DNA of 64,000 bases. Origin: Micromonospora cabrerizensis (lineage in GTDB: Bacteria; Actinomycetota; Actinomycetes; Mycobacteriales; Micromonosporaceae). Where the stretch lies: the NCBI RefSeq assembly GCF_022230955.1, contig NZ_JAKKFI010000081.1:1-64000 (forward strand), written 5' to 3'. The notes beneath the pieces were generated by a model. It was not told the DNA's origin, did no database searches, and saw nothing but the letters and a program-made list of their open reading frames with translations. Each line of letters begins with the position of its first letter. Position 1 is the first letter of the stretch. The position numbers and the translations under genes were made by a program. Below are positions 24,493-33,225 of this stretch, piece after piece.

Positions 24493-25233
24493 TCAGACCT
24501 GGCGGCTCAGCCACTCCCGGTAGGTCGTGGGCGCGATCACGGCGTCGTCGGGGGCGATCAGGACGCCGTCGGGGGCGGCGGCGAACATGCCGGCGGTGTC
24601 GTCGGTGGTGACGGTGCGTTGGTCACCACGGGCGGCGAGGGTGATGCGCCCCAACTCGTCGAGGGCGAGGACGTCGGGGCCGGCGACGTTGCGGATGCCC
24701 TTGAGAGGCGCGCCCATGCTGACGTCGGCGACAGCCTGTGCGACGTCGGCCGCGGCGATGGGCTGCAGGGGAGCACTGGGCAGGCGAACGGTGGTGTCGT
24801 CGGCCGTCCAGGACATGATCGCCTCGATGAACTCGAAGAACTGGGTGACGCGGACGATCGAGTACGGAACGGGGCCGGCCCTGAGGATGTCCTCCTGGAG
24901 GGCCTTGGCGCGGTAGTAGGCCAGGTCGGGCACCTGGTCGACGCCGACGATGGAGAGCACCACCGCGTGACCGACACCCGCACGCTCGGCGGCAGCCAGG
25001 AGATTGTCCATGGTCGTCTGGAAGAAGGCGGGGGAGGCGTCGTCGAAGGTCGGCGAGTTGGTCAGGTTGACGACGACCTCGGCGCCGGTGAGCGCCTCGG
25101 GCAGCCCCTGCCCGCTGAGCAGGTCCACCCCGGTGGACAGCGAGAGCGGCACCGCCTCGTGGCCGGCGGTCTGCAAGATCTTGACGACCTGCGACCCGAT
25201 GAGGCCGGTTCCACCCAGTACGGCGATCTTCAT
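24493..25233 (-). CDS. NmrA-like NAD(P)-binding protein
   Basis: A 246-residue atypical SDR with the N-terminal motif VLGGTGLIGSQVV. VVLSIVGVDQVPDLAYYRAK supplies a Tyr-x3-Lys-like segment (YYRAK), and RVTQFFEFIEAIMSW is typical of NmrA/YwnB-like proteins. In Streptomyces venezuelae the divergent partner of rsrR is a gene of this family, which supports orthology. Function is presumably redox- or NAD(P)H-linked. ATG 25233 is 9 nt from GAGAGAGG; ATG 25239 two codons upstream is closer to it. Two identical-arm operators lie in the shared promoter. Confidence 0.87.
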   Translation of the reverse strand: MKIAVLGGTGLIGSQVVKILQTAGHEAVPLSLSTGVDLLSGQGLPEALTGAEVVVNLTNSPTFDDASPAFFQTTMDNLLAAAERAGVGHAVVLSIVGVDQVPDLAYYRAKALQEDILRAGPVPYSIVRVTQFFEFIEAIMSWTADDTTVRLPSAPLQPIAAADVAQAVADVSMGAPLKGIRNVAGPDVLALDELGRITLAARGDQRTVTTDDTAGMFAAAPDGVLIAPDDAVIAPTTYREWLSRQV

Positions 25234-25290
25234 GCCCATGCACCTCTCTCTGATATGTGGTCGTCTGTCCGGCTTCTGGGGTCTGCCAAA

Positions 25291-25311
25291 CTCGGACCTC
25301 TTCTGTCCGAG
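25291..25311. promoter_or_regulatory. RsrR-type operator, proximal to the NmrA-like gene
   Basis: CTCGGAC (25291-25297) and GTCCGAG (25305-25311) are perfect 7-bp arms separated by 7 bp. The same arms and spacer length recur at 25319-25339, with centres 28 bp apart, so two dimers could bind on nearly the same DNA face. Confidence 0.72.
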
Positions 25312-25315
25312 AACA

Positions 25316-25342
25316 ATACTCGGACATTGTGAGTCCGAGTAT
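25316..25342. promoter_or_regulatory. RsrR-type operator, proximal to the regulator gene
   Basis: ATACTCGGAC (25316-25325) and GTCCGAGTAT (25333-25342) are perfect 10-bp arms around 7 bp. Its overall length fits the 11-3-11 inverted repeat described for the full-length RsrR sites of S. venezuelae. It ends 23 bp before the rsrR-like ATG. Confidence 0.8.
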
Positions 25343-25365
25343 CCGGGGTTGGCTAGGGTGAGCAC

Positions 25366-25851
25366 ATGAAGATGTCCGGCGGGGTCGAGTGGGCGCTGCA
25401 CTGCTGCGTGGTCCTCACGGCCAGCAGCACGCCCGTCCCGGCGGCCAAGCTGGCTGAGCTGCACGACGTCTCCAGCAGCTACCTCGCCAAGCAGCTCCAG
25501 TCCCTCGCCCGCGCCGACCTGATCCACTCCGTCCAGGGCAAGTCGGGCGGTTACGTCCTCACCCGCGCGCCGGAGAGCATCACCCTGCTCGACGTGGTGC
25601 GGGCCGTCGACGGCCCGGGGCCCAGCTTCGTCTGCACGGAGATCCGCCAGCGCGGCCCGTTCGCGACGCCAGCCGACTCCTGCACCACGCCGTGCCCGGT
25701 CGCTCGGGCCATGTGGGCGGCCGAGGACGCGTGGCGCCAGGCGCTCGCCGCGGTCACGATCGCCGATCTCGCCCGTGACGTCGACACCGACTCCGGCCCC
25801 GAGGCCCTGGCCGGCATCCACACCTGGCTCACCGGCGGCCGCGCCGGCTGA
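25366..25851 (+). CDS. rsrR: Rrf2 family redox regulator, RsrR-like
   Basis: A 161-residue Rrf2 winged-helix protein: GVEWALHC at the start, HTH SSSYLAKQLQSLARADLI, wing QGKSGGYVLTRAPE, then CTEIRQRGP followed by Cys106 and Cys110. S. venezuelae RsrR carries a [2Fe-2S] cluster bound by Cys, Glu and His. The corresponding Glu8, His33 and Cys90 are present here, at numbers I recall for that protein. The genomic partner, a divergent NmrA-like gene, also matches. ATG 25366 lies just after TAGGGTGAGCAC. The last codons are duplicated beyond the stop. Confidence 0.85.
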   Translation: MKMSGGVEWALHCCVVLTASSTPVPAAKLAELHDVSSSYLAKQLQSLARADLIHSVQGKSGGYVLTRAPESITLLDVVRAVDGPGPSFVCTEIRQRGPFATPADSCTTPCPVARAMWAAEDAWRQALAAVTIADLARDVDTDSGPEALAGIHTWLTGGRAG

Positions 25852-25895
25852 CCTGGCTGACCTGGCGGCAGCGCCGGCTGACCACGGTCAGCCGG
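25834..25895 (+). repeat. 30-bp duplication of the rsrR 3' end plus hairpin
   Basis: 25834-25863 contains the last codons and TGA of rsrR; the next unit, from 25864, repeats GGCGGCxGCGCCGGCTGACC with one mismatch in 20. CCGGCTGACC (25874-25883) and GGTCAGCCGG (25886-25895) then form a 10-bp stem with a 2-nt turn that overlaps the stop of the convergent glycosyltransferase gene. The structure can act as a bidirectional terminator. Confidence 0.6.
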
Positions 25896-27441
25896 TGTGG
25901 CGTACCTCGGTGTCCCAGATCTGCGCCCACGGACGCCGCAGCCCCCGGCACACGTGGATCGGGCCGCCGTTCTCGTCGTTCTCCACCTCGACCCGCTGGT
26001 CCACCCGACCGGCGAGCGTGCACGTCTCGAACCAGGCGTTCAGCGGGTCGGGACGTTCCCAGCCGACGGCGATGACCACGTCCGCGGCGGCGGGCGGCCG
26101 ACCGAAGTCGACCATGCTGTTGTGCCCGGAGTAGGCACGCGGAAGACCACGGGCCGGACCGTAACGGGCCACCGCGCCAGCCTCGCCGTAGTTGCCGGTC
26201 AGGATGACCGCCCGCGAGCGCTCCTCGGGTGACAGACCACGGTGGACGGCGGCGACCGAGTCCGCGAACGCCGGCCAGCCGATCGTCTCGCCGGCGTCGT
26301 AGTTGACGTCGACCACGAACCCGGGCAGCCGCTCGGCCGGCAGCACCGGCAGCAGCAGGACGATGTTGGGCAGGAGGAACGGCACCACACCCAGCACGAG
26401 CAGCCCTCGACGCAGCCGGATCGACCCGCGCGACGCCCACGCGACGGTGACCAGCACACCGGCGGCGGTGAGGACCAGCAGCAGGGGCGCGTCGTAGTAA
26501 CCCTTGCCGCCGGCGATCAGCACGATGGCGACCACCACCAGCCACGACCAGGCCACCGCCCGGTACGCCCGCCACGCCGGTCGGCGCAGCAGCGCGACGA
26601 GGCCGGCGATCCAGATCGGCACGGCGTACGGGCTGATGATGACGAAATGGAGGGTGAGCGCCTCGACCCGACCGCTGTAGGAGCTGTCCCCGTCGGAGAT
26701 GGAGGCCGCCACGCCAAGCTGCGGGAAGCCGTGCGCCGCCTGCCAGATGAGGTTCGGGGCGGCCAGCAGCACGGCGATCCCGGCGGCGGCGAGCACCCAC
26801 CGGTCACGCAGCAGCCGACGTGGCCCGGCGATGAGCACCCCGGCGATCAGGCCCACGGCCAGCAACGCCGGCAGAAGCTTGCTGAGCAAGCCCACCCCGA
26901 GCGCCAGGCCGATGCCGAGCGCCCAGCGGCTGTCGCCGGTGCGCAGCAACCGCACCGCGCACCACGCGGCGACCAGCCAGACCAGCAGGTCGACGGTGGT
27001 GGTGCTGAGCAGGTGACCGCTGGCGAGCACGATGCCGGACAGCGCAGCGAGCACCGCCGCGACGGTCTGCGCGCCACGGCCTCCGCCCAGCTCCCGGGCG
27101 ATGGCGGCGACCAACAGCACCGCGCCGCCGGCCAGCAGCGCCGACGGCGTCCGCAGCACCACCAGGTTGCCCGGCGCGATCGTGTCGAGCAGTCGAGCGA
27201 GCACCGGGACCAGCGGGCCCTGGTCGACGTAGCCCCAGTCGAGGTGTCGACCGGCCAGCAGGAAGTACAGCTCGTCACGGTGATAGCCGTAGCGGCCGGC
27301 GAGCAGCAGCAACGTCAGGCTGGTCGCGGCGGCCACCAGCCACGGACCGCGCGTGCGCGCGCCGGGCCCGGGTGGCACCGCCGACGGCGGCGACTGGGTG
27401 GGCTGGTGCGGGCGGTCGATGTCGGTCGCGGGCTCGCTCAC
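25888..27441 (-). CDS. ArnT/PMT-like glycosyltransferase (GT39/83 family)
   Basis: A 517-residue membrane glycosyltransferase. The first luminal loop has the family Asp-Glu motif in YGYHRDELYFLLAGRHLDWGYVDQGP. About ten further hydrophobic segments follow, then an extracytoplasmic C-terminal domain (FETCTLAGRVDQRVEVENDE). Relatives use polyprenyl-phosphate sugars to glycosylate lipids or proteins at the outer face of the membrane. GTG 27441 is the best start. It is divergent from the aldo/keto reductase gene, with 123 nt between them. The acceptor is unknown. Confidence 0.85.
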   Translation of the reverse strand: MSEPATDIDRPHQPTQSPPSAVPPGPGARTRGPWLVAAATSLTLLLLAGRYGYHRDELYFLLAGRHLDWGYVDQGPLVPVLARLLDTIAPGNLVVLRTPSALLAGGAVLLVAAIARELGGGRGAQTVAAVLAALSGIVLASGHLLSTTTVDLLVWLVAAWCAVRLLRTGDSRWALGIGLALGVGLLSKLLPALLAVGLIAGVLIAGPRRLLRDRWVLAAAGIAVLLAAPNLIWQAAHGFPQLGVAASISDGDSSYSGRVEALTLHFVIISPYAVPIWIAGLVALLRRPAWRAYRAVAWSWLVVVAIVLIAGGKGYYDAPLLLVLTAAGVLVTVAWASRGSIRLRRGLLVLGVVPFLLPNIVLLLPVLPAERLPGFVVDVNYDAGETIGWPAFADSVAAVHRGLSPEERSRAVILTGNYGEAGAVARYGPARGLPRAYSGHNSMVDFGRPPAAADVVIAVGWERPDPLNAWFETCTLAGRVDQRVEVENDENGGPIHVCRGLRRPWAQIWDTEVRHTG

Positions 27442-27564
27442 TGGCTCATGATGACCGGCGGCGACGCCGCGCGGGTGCCCGTACCGACGTTCGGCACAGT
27501 CCCGAATGCGGGTGGTCCGGACGGGTGCGAAGATCGGCTTTGTCACTCGGACCGAAAGGACGAT

Positions 27565-28596
27565 ATGCGCTATCGCACCCTGGGCTCCACCGGCACGGTG
27601 GTCTCGACCCTGTGCCTGGGCACCATGACGTTCGGCGCGGAGACCGACGAGGCCGGCAGCTTCGCCCAACTGGACCGGTTCGTCGAGGCCGGCGGCACCT
27701 TCATCGACACCGCCGACGTCTACTCCGCCGGTGTCTCGGAGGACATCGTCGGGCGCTGGCTGCGGGCCCGCCCCGACCTGCGCGACCGGCTGGTGATCGC
27801 CACCAAGGGACGGTTCCCGATGGGGCCGGGGGCGAATGACGCCGGCCTGTCCCGGGTGCACCTGACCCGCGCGCTGGACGCCAGCCTGCGGCGGCTCGGG
27901 GTCGAGGCCGTCGACCTCTACCAGGCGCACGCCTGGGACCCGATGACCCCACTGCCGGAGACGCTGCGGTTCTTCGACGACGCGGTGAGCGCCGGCAAGA
28001 TCCGCTATGCGGGGGTCAGCAACTTCACCGGTTGGCAGTTGCAGAAGGCCGCCCTGCTCACCCAGCACCTCAACCTCACCCCGATCGTGAGCCTGCAACC
28101 GCAGTACAACCTGCTGGCTCGGGAGATCGAGTTCGAGCTGGTGCCGGTCTGCGAGAACGAGGGCATCGGCATCCTGCCGTGGTCGCCGCTGGGTGGCGGC
28201 TGGCTGACCGGCAAGTACCAGCGTGACAGCACGCCCACCGGGGCGACCCGCCTCGGCGAGAACCCCCAGCGCGGCGTCGAGGCGTACGCCGGGCGCAACG
28301 CCGAGGAGCGCACCTGGCGGGTGCTCGACGCGGTCCGTCAGGTCGCCGGGGAACGCGGCGCGTCCATGTCGGCGGTGGCGTTGGCCTGGCTGGCGGCGCG
28401 ACCGGCGGTCACCTCGGTCATTCTCGGCGCGCGTACCACCGAGCAGCTCGACGACAACCTGACCGCCGCCGACCTTGTCCTCGACGCCGAGCAGATGCGC
28501 CTGCTGGACGAGGCGAGCGCCCCGCTGGTGGGGGACTACCCGTACGGCGCTGCGGGTGTGCGGCAGCGCGCCCGCGACCTGCCGACCCCGTCATGA
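27565..28596 (+). CDS. Aldo/keto reductase
   Basis: A 343-residue NADPH-dependent AKR with the full catalytic tetrad: Asp and Tyr in FIDTADVYSAG, Lys in IATKGRF, His in YQAHAWDP. The C-terminal cofactor segment VILGARTTEQLDDNL is intact. It belongs to the AKR group of L-glyceraldehyde-3-phosphate reductase-like and YajO-type enzymes; the physiological carbonyl is unknown. ATG 27565 follows GAAAGGACGAT. Its stop overlaps the next ATG by 4 nt (ATGA), so the two are coupled. Confidence 0.92.
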   Translation: MRYRTLGSTGTVVSTLCLGTMTFGAETDEAGSFAQLDRFVEAGGTFIDTADVYSAGVSEDIVGRWLRARPDLRDRLVIATKGRFPMGPGANDAGLSRVHLTRALDASLRRLGVEAVDLYQAHAWDPMTPLPETLRFFDDAVSAGKIRYAGVSNFTGWQLQKAALLTQHLNLTPIVSLQPQYNLLAREIEFELVPVCENEGIGILPWSPLGGGWLTGKYQRDSTPTGATRLGENPQRGVEAYAGRNAEERTWRVLDAVRQVAGERGASMSAVALAWLAARPAVTSVILGARTTEQLDDNLTAADLVLDAEQMRLLDEASAPLVGDYPYGAAGVRQRARDLPTPS

Positions 28597-29099
28597 TTCC
28601 CTTCCCCGAGCCCACCGCGCCGGCCGGCAGCCGCACCGAGGTCTTCCTGCGCTACCTGGACTACTTCCGCGAGTCCACGGTGGACAAGGTGTCGGCGTTG
28701 GCCGAGCCGGAGCTGCGGCGCAGCCGACTGCCGTCGGGCTGGACCCCACTGGAGCTGCTCAAGCACCTGCGCCACGTCGAGTTGCGCTGGATCGAGTGGG
28801 GTTTCCAGGGCCGGGACGTCGCCGAGCCGTGGGGCGACCGCCGCGATGACCGCTGGTACGTCGCCCCGGAGGAGACCCGGGAGGACCTGGTGGCCGCGCT
28901 GCGGGGGCAGGGCGCGCACACCAGCGCCGTGGTGACGGCGCACGACCTGGCGGCGATCGGCGCGCCGGGGCCGCGCTGGAACGGCGCGGACCCGGCGTCG
29001 CTGGAACGGGTGTTGTTCCACCTGGTCCAGGAGTACGCCCGCCATCTCGGCCACCTCGACGTGGTCGCCGAACTCGCCGGGGGCGCCACCGGCGAGTGA
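28593..29099 (+). CDS. DUF664/DinB-fold protein
   Basis: A 168-residue protein of the DinB-like DUF664 family: GWTPLELLKHLRHVELRWIEWGF carries the first metal-binding His, and LVQEYARHLGHLDVV carries the other two. Members are metal-dependent, thiol-linked enzymes of largely unknown function. It is translationally coupled to the upstream aldo/keto reductase, which may supply or use a common substrate. A short gap with a GATAAT box leads to the next gene. Confidence 0.86.
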   Translation: MIPFPEPTAPAGSRTEVFLRYLDYFRESTVDKVSALAEPELRRSRLPSGWTPLELLKHLRHVELRWIEWGFQGRDVAEPWGDRRDDRWYVAPEETREDLVAALRGQGAHTSAVVTAHDLAAIGAPGPRWNGADPASLERVLFHLVQEYARHLGHLDVVAELAGGATGE

Positions 29100-29121
29100 G
29101 GCCCGGCTCGATAATGGGCGG

Positions 29122-29709
29122 ATGCCGTTGCTCGTCGCACCCGCCCTGCCCGCCGGGAGCTTCGGCGCCCAGAAACAACCCCACCTACCGGTACGCCCCG
29201 GGCTGGCGCTGCGGCCCTGGCGTGACGACGACGCCGGGGTCGTCCGGGTCGCCTTCGACTGTCCGGCGATCCAACGCTGGCACGTCCGCCGTCTCGACAG
29301 CGACGACGAGGCGCGGGCGTGGACGGCGCAGTGGGCCGGCCGCTGGCAGGAGGAGACGTCCGCGAGCTGGGCGATCGTCGACGTGGACGACCGGCCGGTC
29401 GGTCAGGTGGGGTTGCGGGGCGTGCTGCTGGCCGAGGCGTCGGCGCACCTGTCGTACTGGCTGCTGCCGGCCGCGCGCGGCCGGGGGGTCGCCACCGAGG
29501 CGCTGGCGACCCTGACCCGGTGGAGTTTCACCGACGCTGGTCTGCACCGGCTGGCCCTGGAGCACTCGACCGCCAACCTGGCGTCGTGCCGGGTGGCCAT
29601 GCGGGCCGGTTACCCCGCCGAGGGCGTCGTTCGCGGGTCGGTCCGCCACAGCGACGGCTGGCACGACATGCACCTGCACGCCCGGCTGCGCACCGACGAG
29701 CCGATCTGA
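29122..29709 (+). CDS. GNAT family N-acetyltransferase
   Basis: A 195-residue RimJ/RimL-like acetyltransferase with LALRPWRDDDAGVV, the acetyl-CoA loop LLPAARGRGVATEALATL and STANLASCRVAMRAGYPAEG. ATG 29122 lies 6 nt after GATAAT (29110-29115), so it probably has its own leaderless promoter despite the 22-nt gap to the preceding gene. The acceptor is unknown. Confidence 0.87.
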   Translation: MPLLVAPALPAGSFGAQKQPHLPVRPGLALRPWRDDDAGVVRVAFDCPAIQRWHVRRLDSDDEARAWTAQWAGRWQEETSASWAIVDVDDRPVGQVGLRGVLLAEASAHLSYWLLPAARGRGVATEALATLTRWSFTDAGLHRLALEHSTANLASCRVAMRAGYPAEGVVRGSVRHSDGWHDMHLHARLRTDEPI

Positions 29710-29769
29710 TCCGCGCACGCGGCCTGATCGGGTACCACCGCCGACTCGACGGGCCTTACCATCGCCGGC

Positions 29770-30504
29770 ATGGCAACGCGGCTCGTACAGATCAACATGA
29801 AGGCCCACGACGATTCCGCGCTGGGCGGGTTCTGGGCGGCGGCGCTCGGTTGGGAACTCTCCAGTGAGGGCCCGGGCGTGACCAACCTCGAACCCGAGGG
29901 CTTCGTCTACCCGGACCCCGTCGCTGTCTGCATCGACCTCGTCGGCTACCCGGACCCCAAGACGGTGAAGAACCGCGTGCACGTCGACCTCGCCACCACC
30001 TCGGCGGCTCATCAGGCGGAGGTGGTGGCGCGGCTGAAGGATCTCGGCGCCACACCGGCCGACATCGGGCAGGGCGATGTCCCGTGGACGGTCCTGGCCG
30101 ACCCGGAGGGCAACGAGTTCTGCGTGCTCGACCCCCGACCGCTCTACCGCGACACCGGACCGATCGCCGCGGTCGTGGTCGACTGCGCGGACCCGCGCGC
30201 CATGGCCGACTTCTGGAGCCAGGCCACGGACTGGGTCCTGCACGACGTGACCGACCAGCAGGCGGTGCTGCGTTCCGCCCAGGGCGTCGGCCCGTACCTG
30301 GAGTTCGTCCGGACACCCGACGTGAAGACCGGGTGGAACCGCGTCCATCTCGACGTCCGCCCCTACCCCGGTGACGATCCGGTGGCCGAGGCGGCCAGAC
30401 TGCGGGCGCTGGGCGCCACCGCCGTCGACCTGGGCCCCGACGTCGCGTGGACCGTCCTGGCCGACCCGGAGGGCAACGAGTTCTGCCTCCTCAGCCCAAG
30501 CTGA
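29770..30504 (+). CDS. VOC family protein with two glyoxalase-like domains
   Basis: A 244-residue protein made of two vicinal-oxygen-chelate modules. Each ends in the same motif (PWTVLADPEGNEFC and AWTVLADPEGNEFC), and each starts with a FW(A/S)-containing helix (GGFWAAALGW, ADFWSQATDW). It is of the Glyoxalase-like (PF18029) type common in actinobacteria; members may bind or modify antibiotics or metabolites, but this one is uncharacterised. A TACCAT box lies 7 nt before ATG 29770. It converges on the MFS gene with a 1-nt gap. Confidence 0.87.
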   Translation: MATRLVQINMKAHDDSALGGFWAAALGWELSSEGPGVTNLEPEGFVYPDPVAVCIDLVGYPDPKTVKNRVHVDLATTSAAHQAEVVARLKDLGATPADIGQGDVPWTVLADPEGNEFCVLDPRPLYRDTGPIAAVVVDCADPRAMADFWSQATDWVLHDVTDQQAVLRSAQGVGPYLEFVRTPDVKTGWNRVHLDVRPYPGDDPVAEAARLRALGATAVDLGPDVAWTVLADPEGNEFCLLSPS

Positions 30505-30505
30505 C

Positions 30506-31771
30506 CTAGTCGACGGCCGGCGCGCCACCGGTGTCGGCGCGCCGCATCGCTCGCGGCAGTCGCAGCGCGACGACACCGGTGGCGACCAGGCCGCCGACGC
30601 CCGCGATGATCAGAGTCAACGGCGCGGAGGTGAGGTCCAGCAGGAGGCCGCCAGCGAGGTAGGACGCCGCGGCGGCGACCCCGATCGCGCCGTACAGGTT
30701 GCCGAAGACCCTGCCCAGCATCCCCGCCGGCACCGTCCGCTGCAGCAGCGTGATCGAGCCGATGTCCATGGCCGCCAACCCCAACCCCCGGACGGCCTGA
30801 AGTGCGATCGCGGCGGCGACGGCCCAGGCCAGCCCGGTCAGCAGGTTACCGACACTGCTGACCGCGAAGCCCACGACCAGCAGCAGCGGCATCGACGCCC
30901 GTGTGCCCCACCGGGACAACATGGCGTAACCGGCCACGAGCCCGAGGCCGACCGCGCCCAGCAGAAGCCCAGCCCCGGAGTTGCCAACCTGGTAGGTCTC
31001 GCGGGCCAGCAGCAGCAGCGCCACGTCGTCGACCCCGTTGAAGGCCACCACCGCGGTGAAGCCGAGGAAGATCACTCGTACCGTCGGAACACTGAACAGG
31101 TAGCTCATCCCCGCTCTGGCCTGTCGCAGCAGGGACGGCTGGCGCTCGGGGCCGGCCGCCGCCGGCAGTGAGGGGAGCGTCGCCAGCAGCACGGCCGAGG
31201 CCAGGAACGACACCGCGTCGACGAGCAGCAGACCACTCACGCCGACCAGTGGAAACAGCGCCGCGGCGAGGAGCGGGCCGACCGCCTCCGCCGCGTTGGC
31301 GCCGAACCCCACGGTCGAGTTGGCGGGCTCCAGATCACGGTCAGCAACCAGTGCGGGCACCGCCGCGCGGGACGCCGGTTGGAAGATCTGCGAGGCGGTG
31401 GCGCGAATCGCGACGAGAGCCAACAGCACCGGCAGCGGCGGCAGGGTCAGCACGATGACCAGCAGGACCGCGGCCTGGACGAGCTCGCAGCCGACCATCA
31501 GCCGCCGGAGGTTGAGCCGATCAGCGAGGGCGCCGGTGAAGGGCCCCAACAGAGATGGCGCGAAATCTCCCACAAGCAACAGCAGGGAGATCGCCAGCGC
31601 CGGGCCCGTCGTCTCCGCGACGTGGAACATGAGCGCGACAAGGCCGAGTGAGTCACCCGCGTACGAGACAAGCCGTGCTGAGAACAGAGTTCGGAAGGGC
31701 CGGTTGTGGCGAAGCAGGTGGGTGGGACGCGAGGGTTCGGCGCCTGCCGTGGCGGTCACTGCGCCTGGCAT
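30506..31771 (-). CDS. MFS transporter (MFS_3-like exporter)
   Basis: A 421-residue twelve-helix exporter. The start RPTHLLRHNRPFRTLFSARLVSYAGDSLGLVAL and the loop GPFTGALADRLNLRRLMVGCELV match the MFS_3/antibiotic-efflux group. ATG 31771 follows GGAGGAG by about 8 nt. The next gene on the same strand (31922-33157) is another MFS exporter; 150 nt lie between, with no obvious promoter or terminator. The substrate is unknown. Confidence 0.88.
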   Translation of the reverse strand: MPGAVTATAGAEPSRPTHLLRHNRPFRTLFSARLVSYAGDSLGLVALMFHVAETTGPALAISLLLLVGDFAPSLLGPFTGALADRLNLRRLMVGCELVQAAVLLVIVLTLPPLPVLLALVAIRATASQIFQPASRAAVPALVADRDLEPANSTVGFGANAAEAVGPLLAAALFPLVGVSGLLLVDAVSFLASAVLLATLPSLPAAAGPERQPSLLRQARAGMSYLFSVPTVRVIFLGFTAVVAFNGVDDVALLLLARETYQVGNSGAGLLLGAVGLGLVAGYAMLSRWGTRASMPLLLVVGFAVSSVGNLLTGLAWAVAAAIALQAVRGLGLAAMDIGSITLLQRTVPAGMLGRVFGNLYGAIGVAAAASYLAGGLLLDLTSAPLTLIIAGVGGLVATGVVALRLPRAMRRADTGGAPAVD

Positions 31772-31921
31772 GTCGCTTCTCCTCCACGCAATGCCCTGCC
31801 CCGACCAGCCCTTGGCTGAAGACAACCACTGAATCGGCGCTGACGCGCGGCATTTATCCCGCACGATGGCCCGCGCCGCCCGCTGATCGACCACCCGGGA
31901 CGAAGGAGCGTGGCGGTGGGA

Positions 31922-33157
31922 TCAGCGGGCGACGGTGGCGGGTGCAGCCGGTTGCGGTTGCGGGGTCGCTGGCCAGGTGAGTCGGCGTACGCCGGGGACG
32001 AGGGCGGTGCCCGCGCAGGAGGCGAGGACCAGCAGGCCGGCGACGGCCAGGGGCACGGGCGCGCCGAACGCGTCGGCGGCCAGCGGCGCCAGCGCGTATC
32101 CCAGCGGCATGGCGCCGAGTGACACCAACCAGTCGTACGAGGTGACTCGGGCCAGCACCTCCGGCGGGAAGTGGTGCTGCACGACGGTCTCCCAGACCGG
32201 GTTGAGGTAGCCGAGGGCGGTCAGCGCCACGGCGTAGGTGACGATCACCGCCGGGGCGGGCGCGGCGACGGCGAGCAGGAACAGCGGCGCGGCGTAGCAG
32301 GCCAGCCCGAGGTTGGCCAGCAGCACCGGTCGGCGTAGCCGGACCCGCCCGGCCAGCAGCGATCCGACGAGCATCCCGATCGCGCCGGCCTGCAACAGCA
32401 GCACCCAGGTAGTCTCACCGCCGAGACGGTCGATGGCGACGGCCGGCCCGAGGGTCATCAGCACGGCGGCGGCACCGTTCCACACGCCGTGGCCGAGCAG
32501 GCTGGTCCAGAACCAGTCGCGGGCGCGCACCTCACCGAAGCCGTGCCGCAGGTCGGCGAGCACGGAACGGCGGGGCACCGGCACGTGGCGGACCCGCAGC
32601 AGCGCCAGCAGGAGGGCGCTGAGCGCGAACGACGCGCTGTCGAGGATGAACGCCCAGCCGGGGCCGGCAGCCCAGATCAGCGCACCGGCCAGTGCGGGCC
32701 CGGCGAGGCGGCTGGTGTTGGCGGTCATCCCCATCAGGGCGTTGGCCCGCTGCCGGTCGGCCGGCTCGACGGTGCCGGCGACCAGGGGAGACGCGGTCGG
32801 AATGGCGAACGCCGACGCGGTGCCCCCGAGTGCGGACGCCACGACCACGACGGTCAATGACGGGTCGCCGCCGAGCAGCTGCACGCCCACGGCGAACTGG
32901 GTCGCGCAGCGCACCAGGTCGGCCAGCATGGCGACCCGTCGGGCGTCGAACCGGTCGGCCACGACACCACCCAGTGGCAGCAGGAGCAGTCGGGGGACCA
33001 TCGCCGCGGCGAGGACCACGGCCAGCGCGCCGGTGGAGCCGGTGGCCCGCAGCACGGCCAGGGCCAGAGCGGCGGGCACCACCGCCTCGCCGAGAGCCGA
33101 GACGGTACGGCCCAGGAACAGCAGCCGGAAGGCGGGGATGCGCAGGGGGTGAACCAT
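31922..33157 (-). CDS. MFS transporter (MFS_3-like exporter) linked to a MarR gene
   Basis: A 411-residue exporter with FRLLFLGRTVSALGEAVVPAALAL and the TM2-3 loop GGVVADRFDARRVAMLADLVR. ATG 33157 is the start. It is divergent from a MarR gene 69 nt away, and that spacer has three 15-bp-phased TTCGGCAwCGAA-like elements. The pair therefore looks like a self-regulated efflux unit of the kind induced by the exported drug. The C-terminus is Pro/Gln/Ala-rich and probably disordered. Confidence 0.9.
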   Translation of the reverse strand: MVHPLRIPAFRLLFLGRTVSALGEAVVPAALALAVLRATGSTGALAVVLAAAMVPRLLLLPLGGVVADRFDARRVAMLADLVRCATQFAVGVQLLGGDPSLTVVVVASALGGTASAFAIPTASPLVAGTVEPADRQRANALMGMTANTSRLAGPALAGALIWAAGPGWAFILDSASFALSALLLALLRVRHVPVPRRSVLADLRHGFGEVRARDWFWTSLLGHGVWNGAAAVLMTLGPAVAIDRLGGETTWVLLLQAGAIGMLVGSLLAGRVRLRRPVLLANLGLACYAAPLFLLAVAAPAPAVIVTYAVALTALGYLNPVWETVVQHHFPPEVLARVTSYDWLVSLGAMPLGYALAPLAADAFGAPVPLAVAGLLVLASCAGTALVPGVRRLTWPATPQPQPAAPATVAR

Positions 33158-33170
33158 GACCTCAATTTAC

Positions 33171-33219
33171 TTCGGCATCGAACTTTTCGGCAACGAATAT
33201 TTCGACGCTGAGGTAAGCT
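33171..33219. promoter_or_regulatory. Phased MarR sites and leaderless marR promoter
   Basis: TTCGGCATCGAA (33171-33182), TTCGGCAACGAA (33186-33197) and the weaker TTCGACGCTGAG (33201-33212) repeat every 15 bp. Each of the first two has TTCG/CGAA arms. TAAGCT (33214-33219) is a -10 box 6 nt before the MarR GTG. Binding would cover promoters of both divergent genes. Confidence 0.62.
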
Positions 33220-33225
33220 GGTGCG

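Noticed and set aside
26242..27441. A long open frame on the plus strand opposite the glycosyltransferase gene
   Set aside because: It is the usual antisense open frame of high-GC genes: composition is Arg/Gln/His-rich and has no domain, whereas the minus frame encodes a clear membrane glycosyltransferase.
31772..31921. A possible promoter or small gene between the two MFS genes
   Set aside because: There is no box pair, palindrome or short ORF with a ribosome-binding site.
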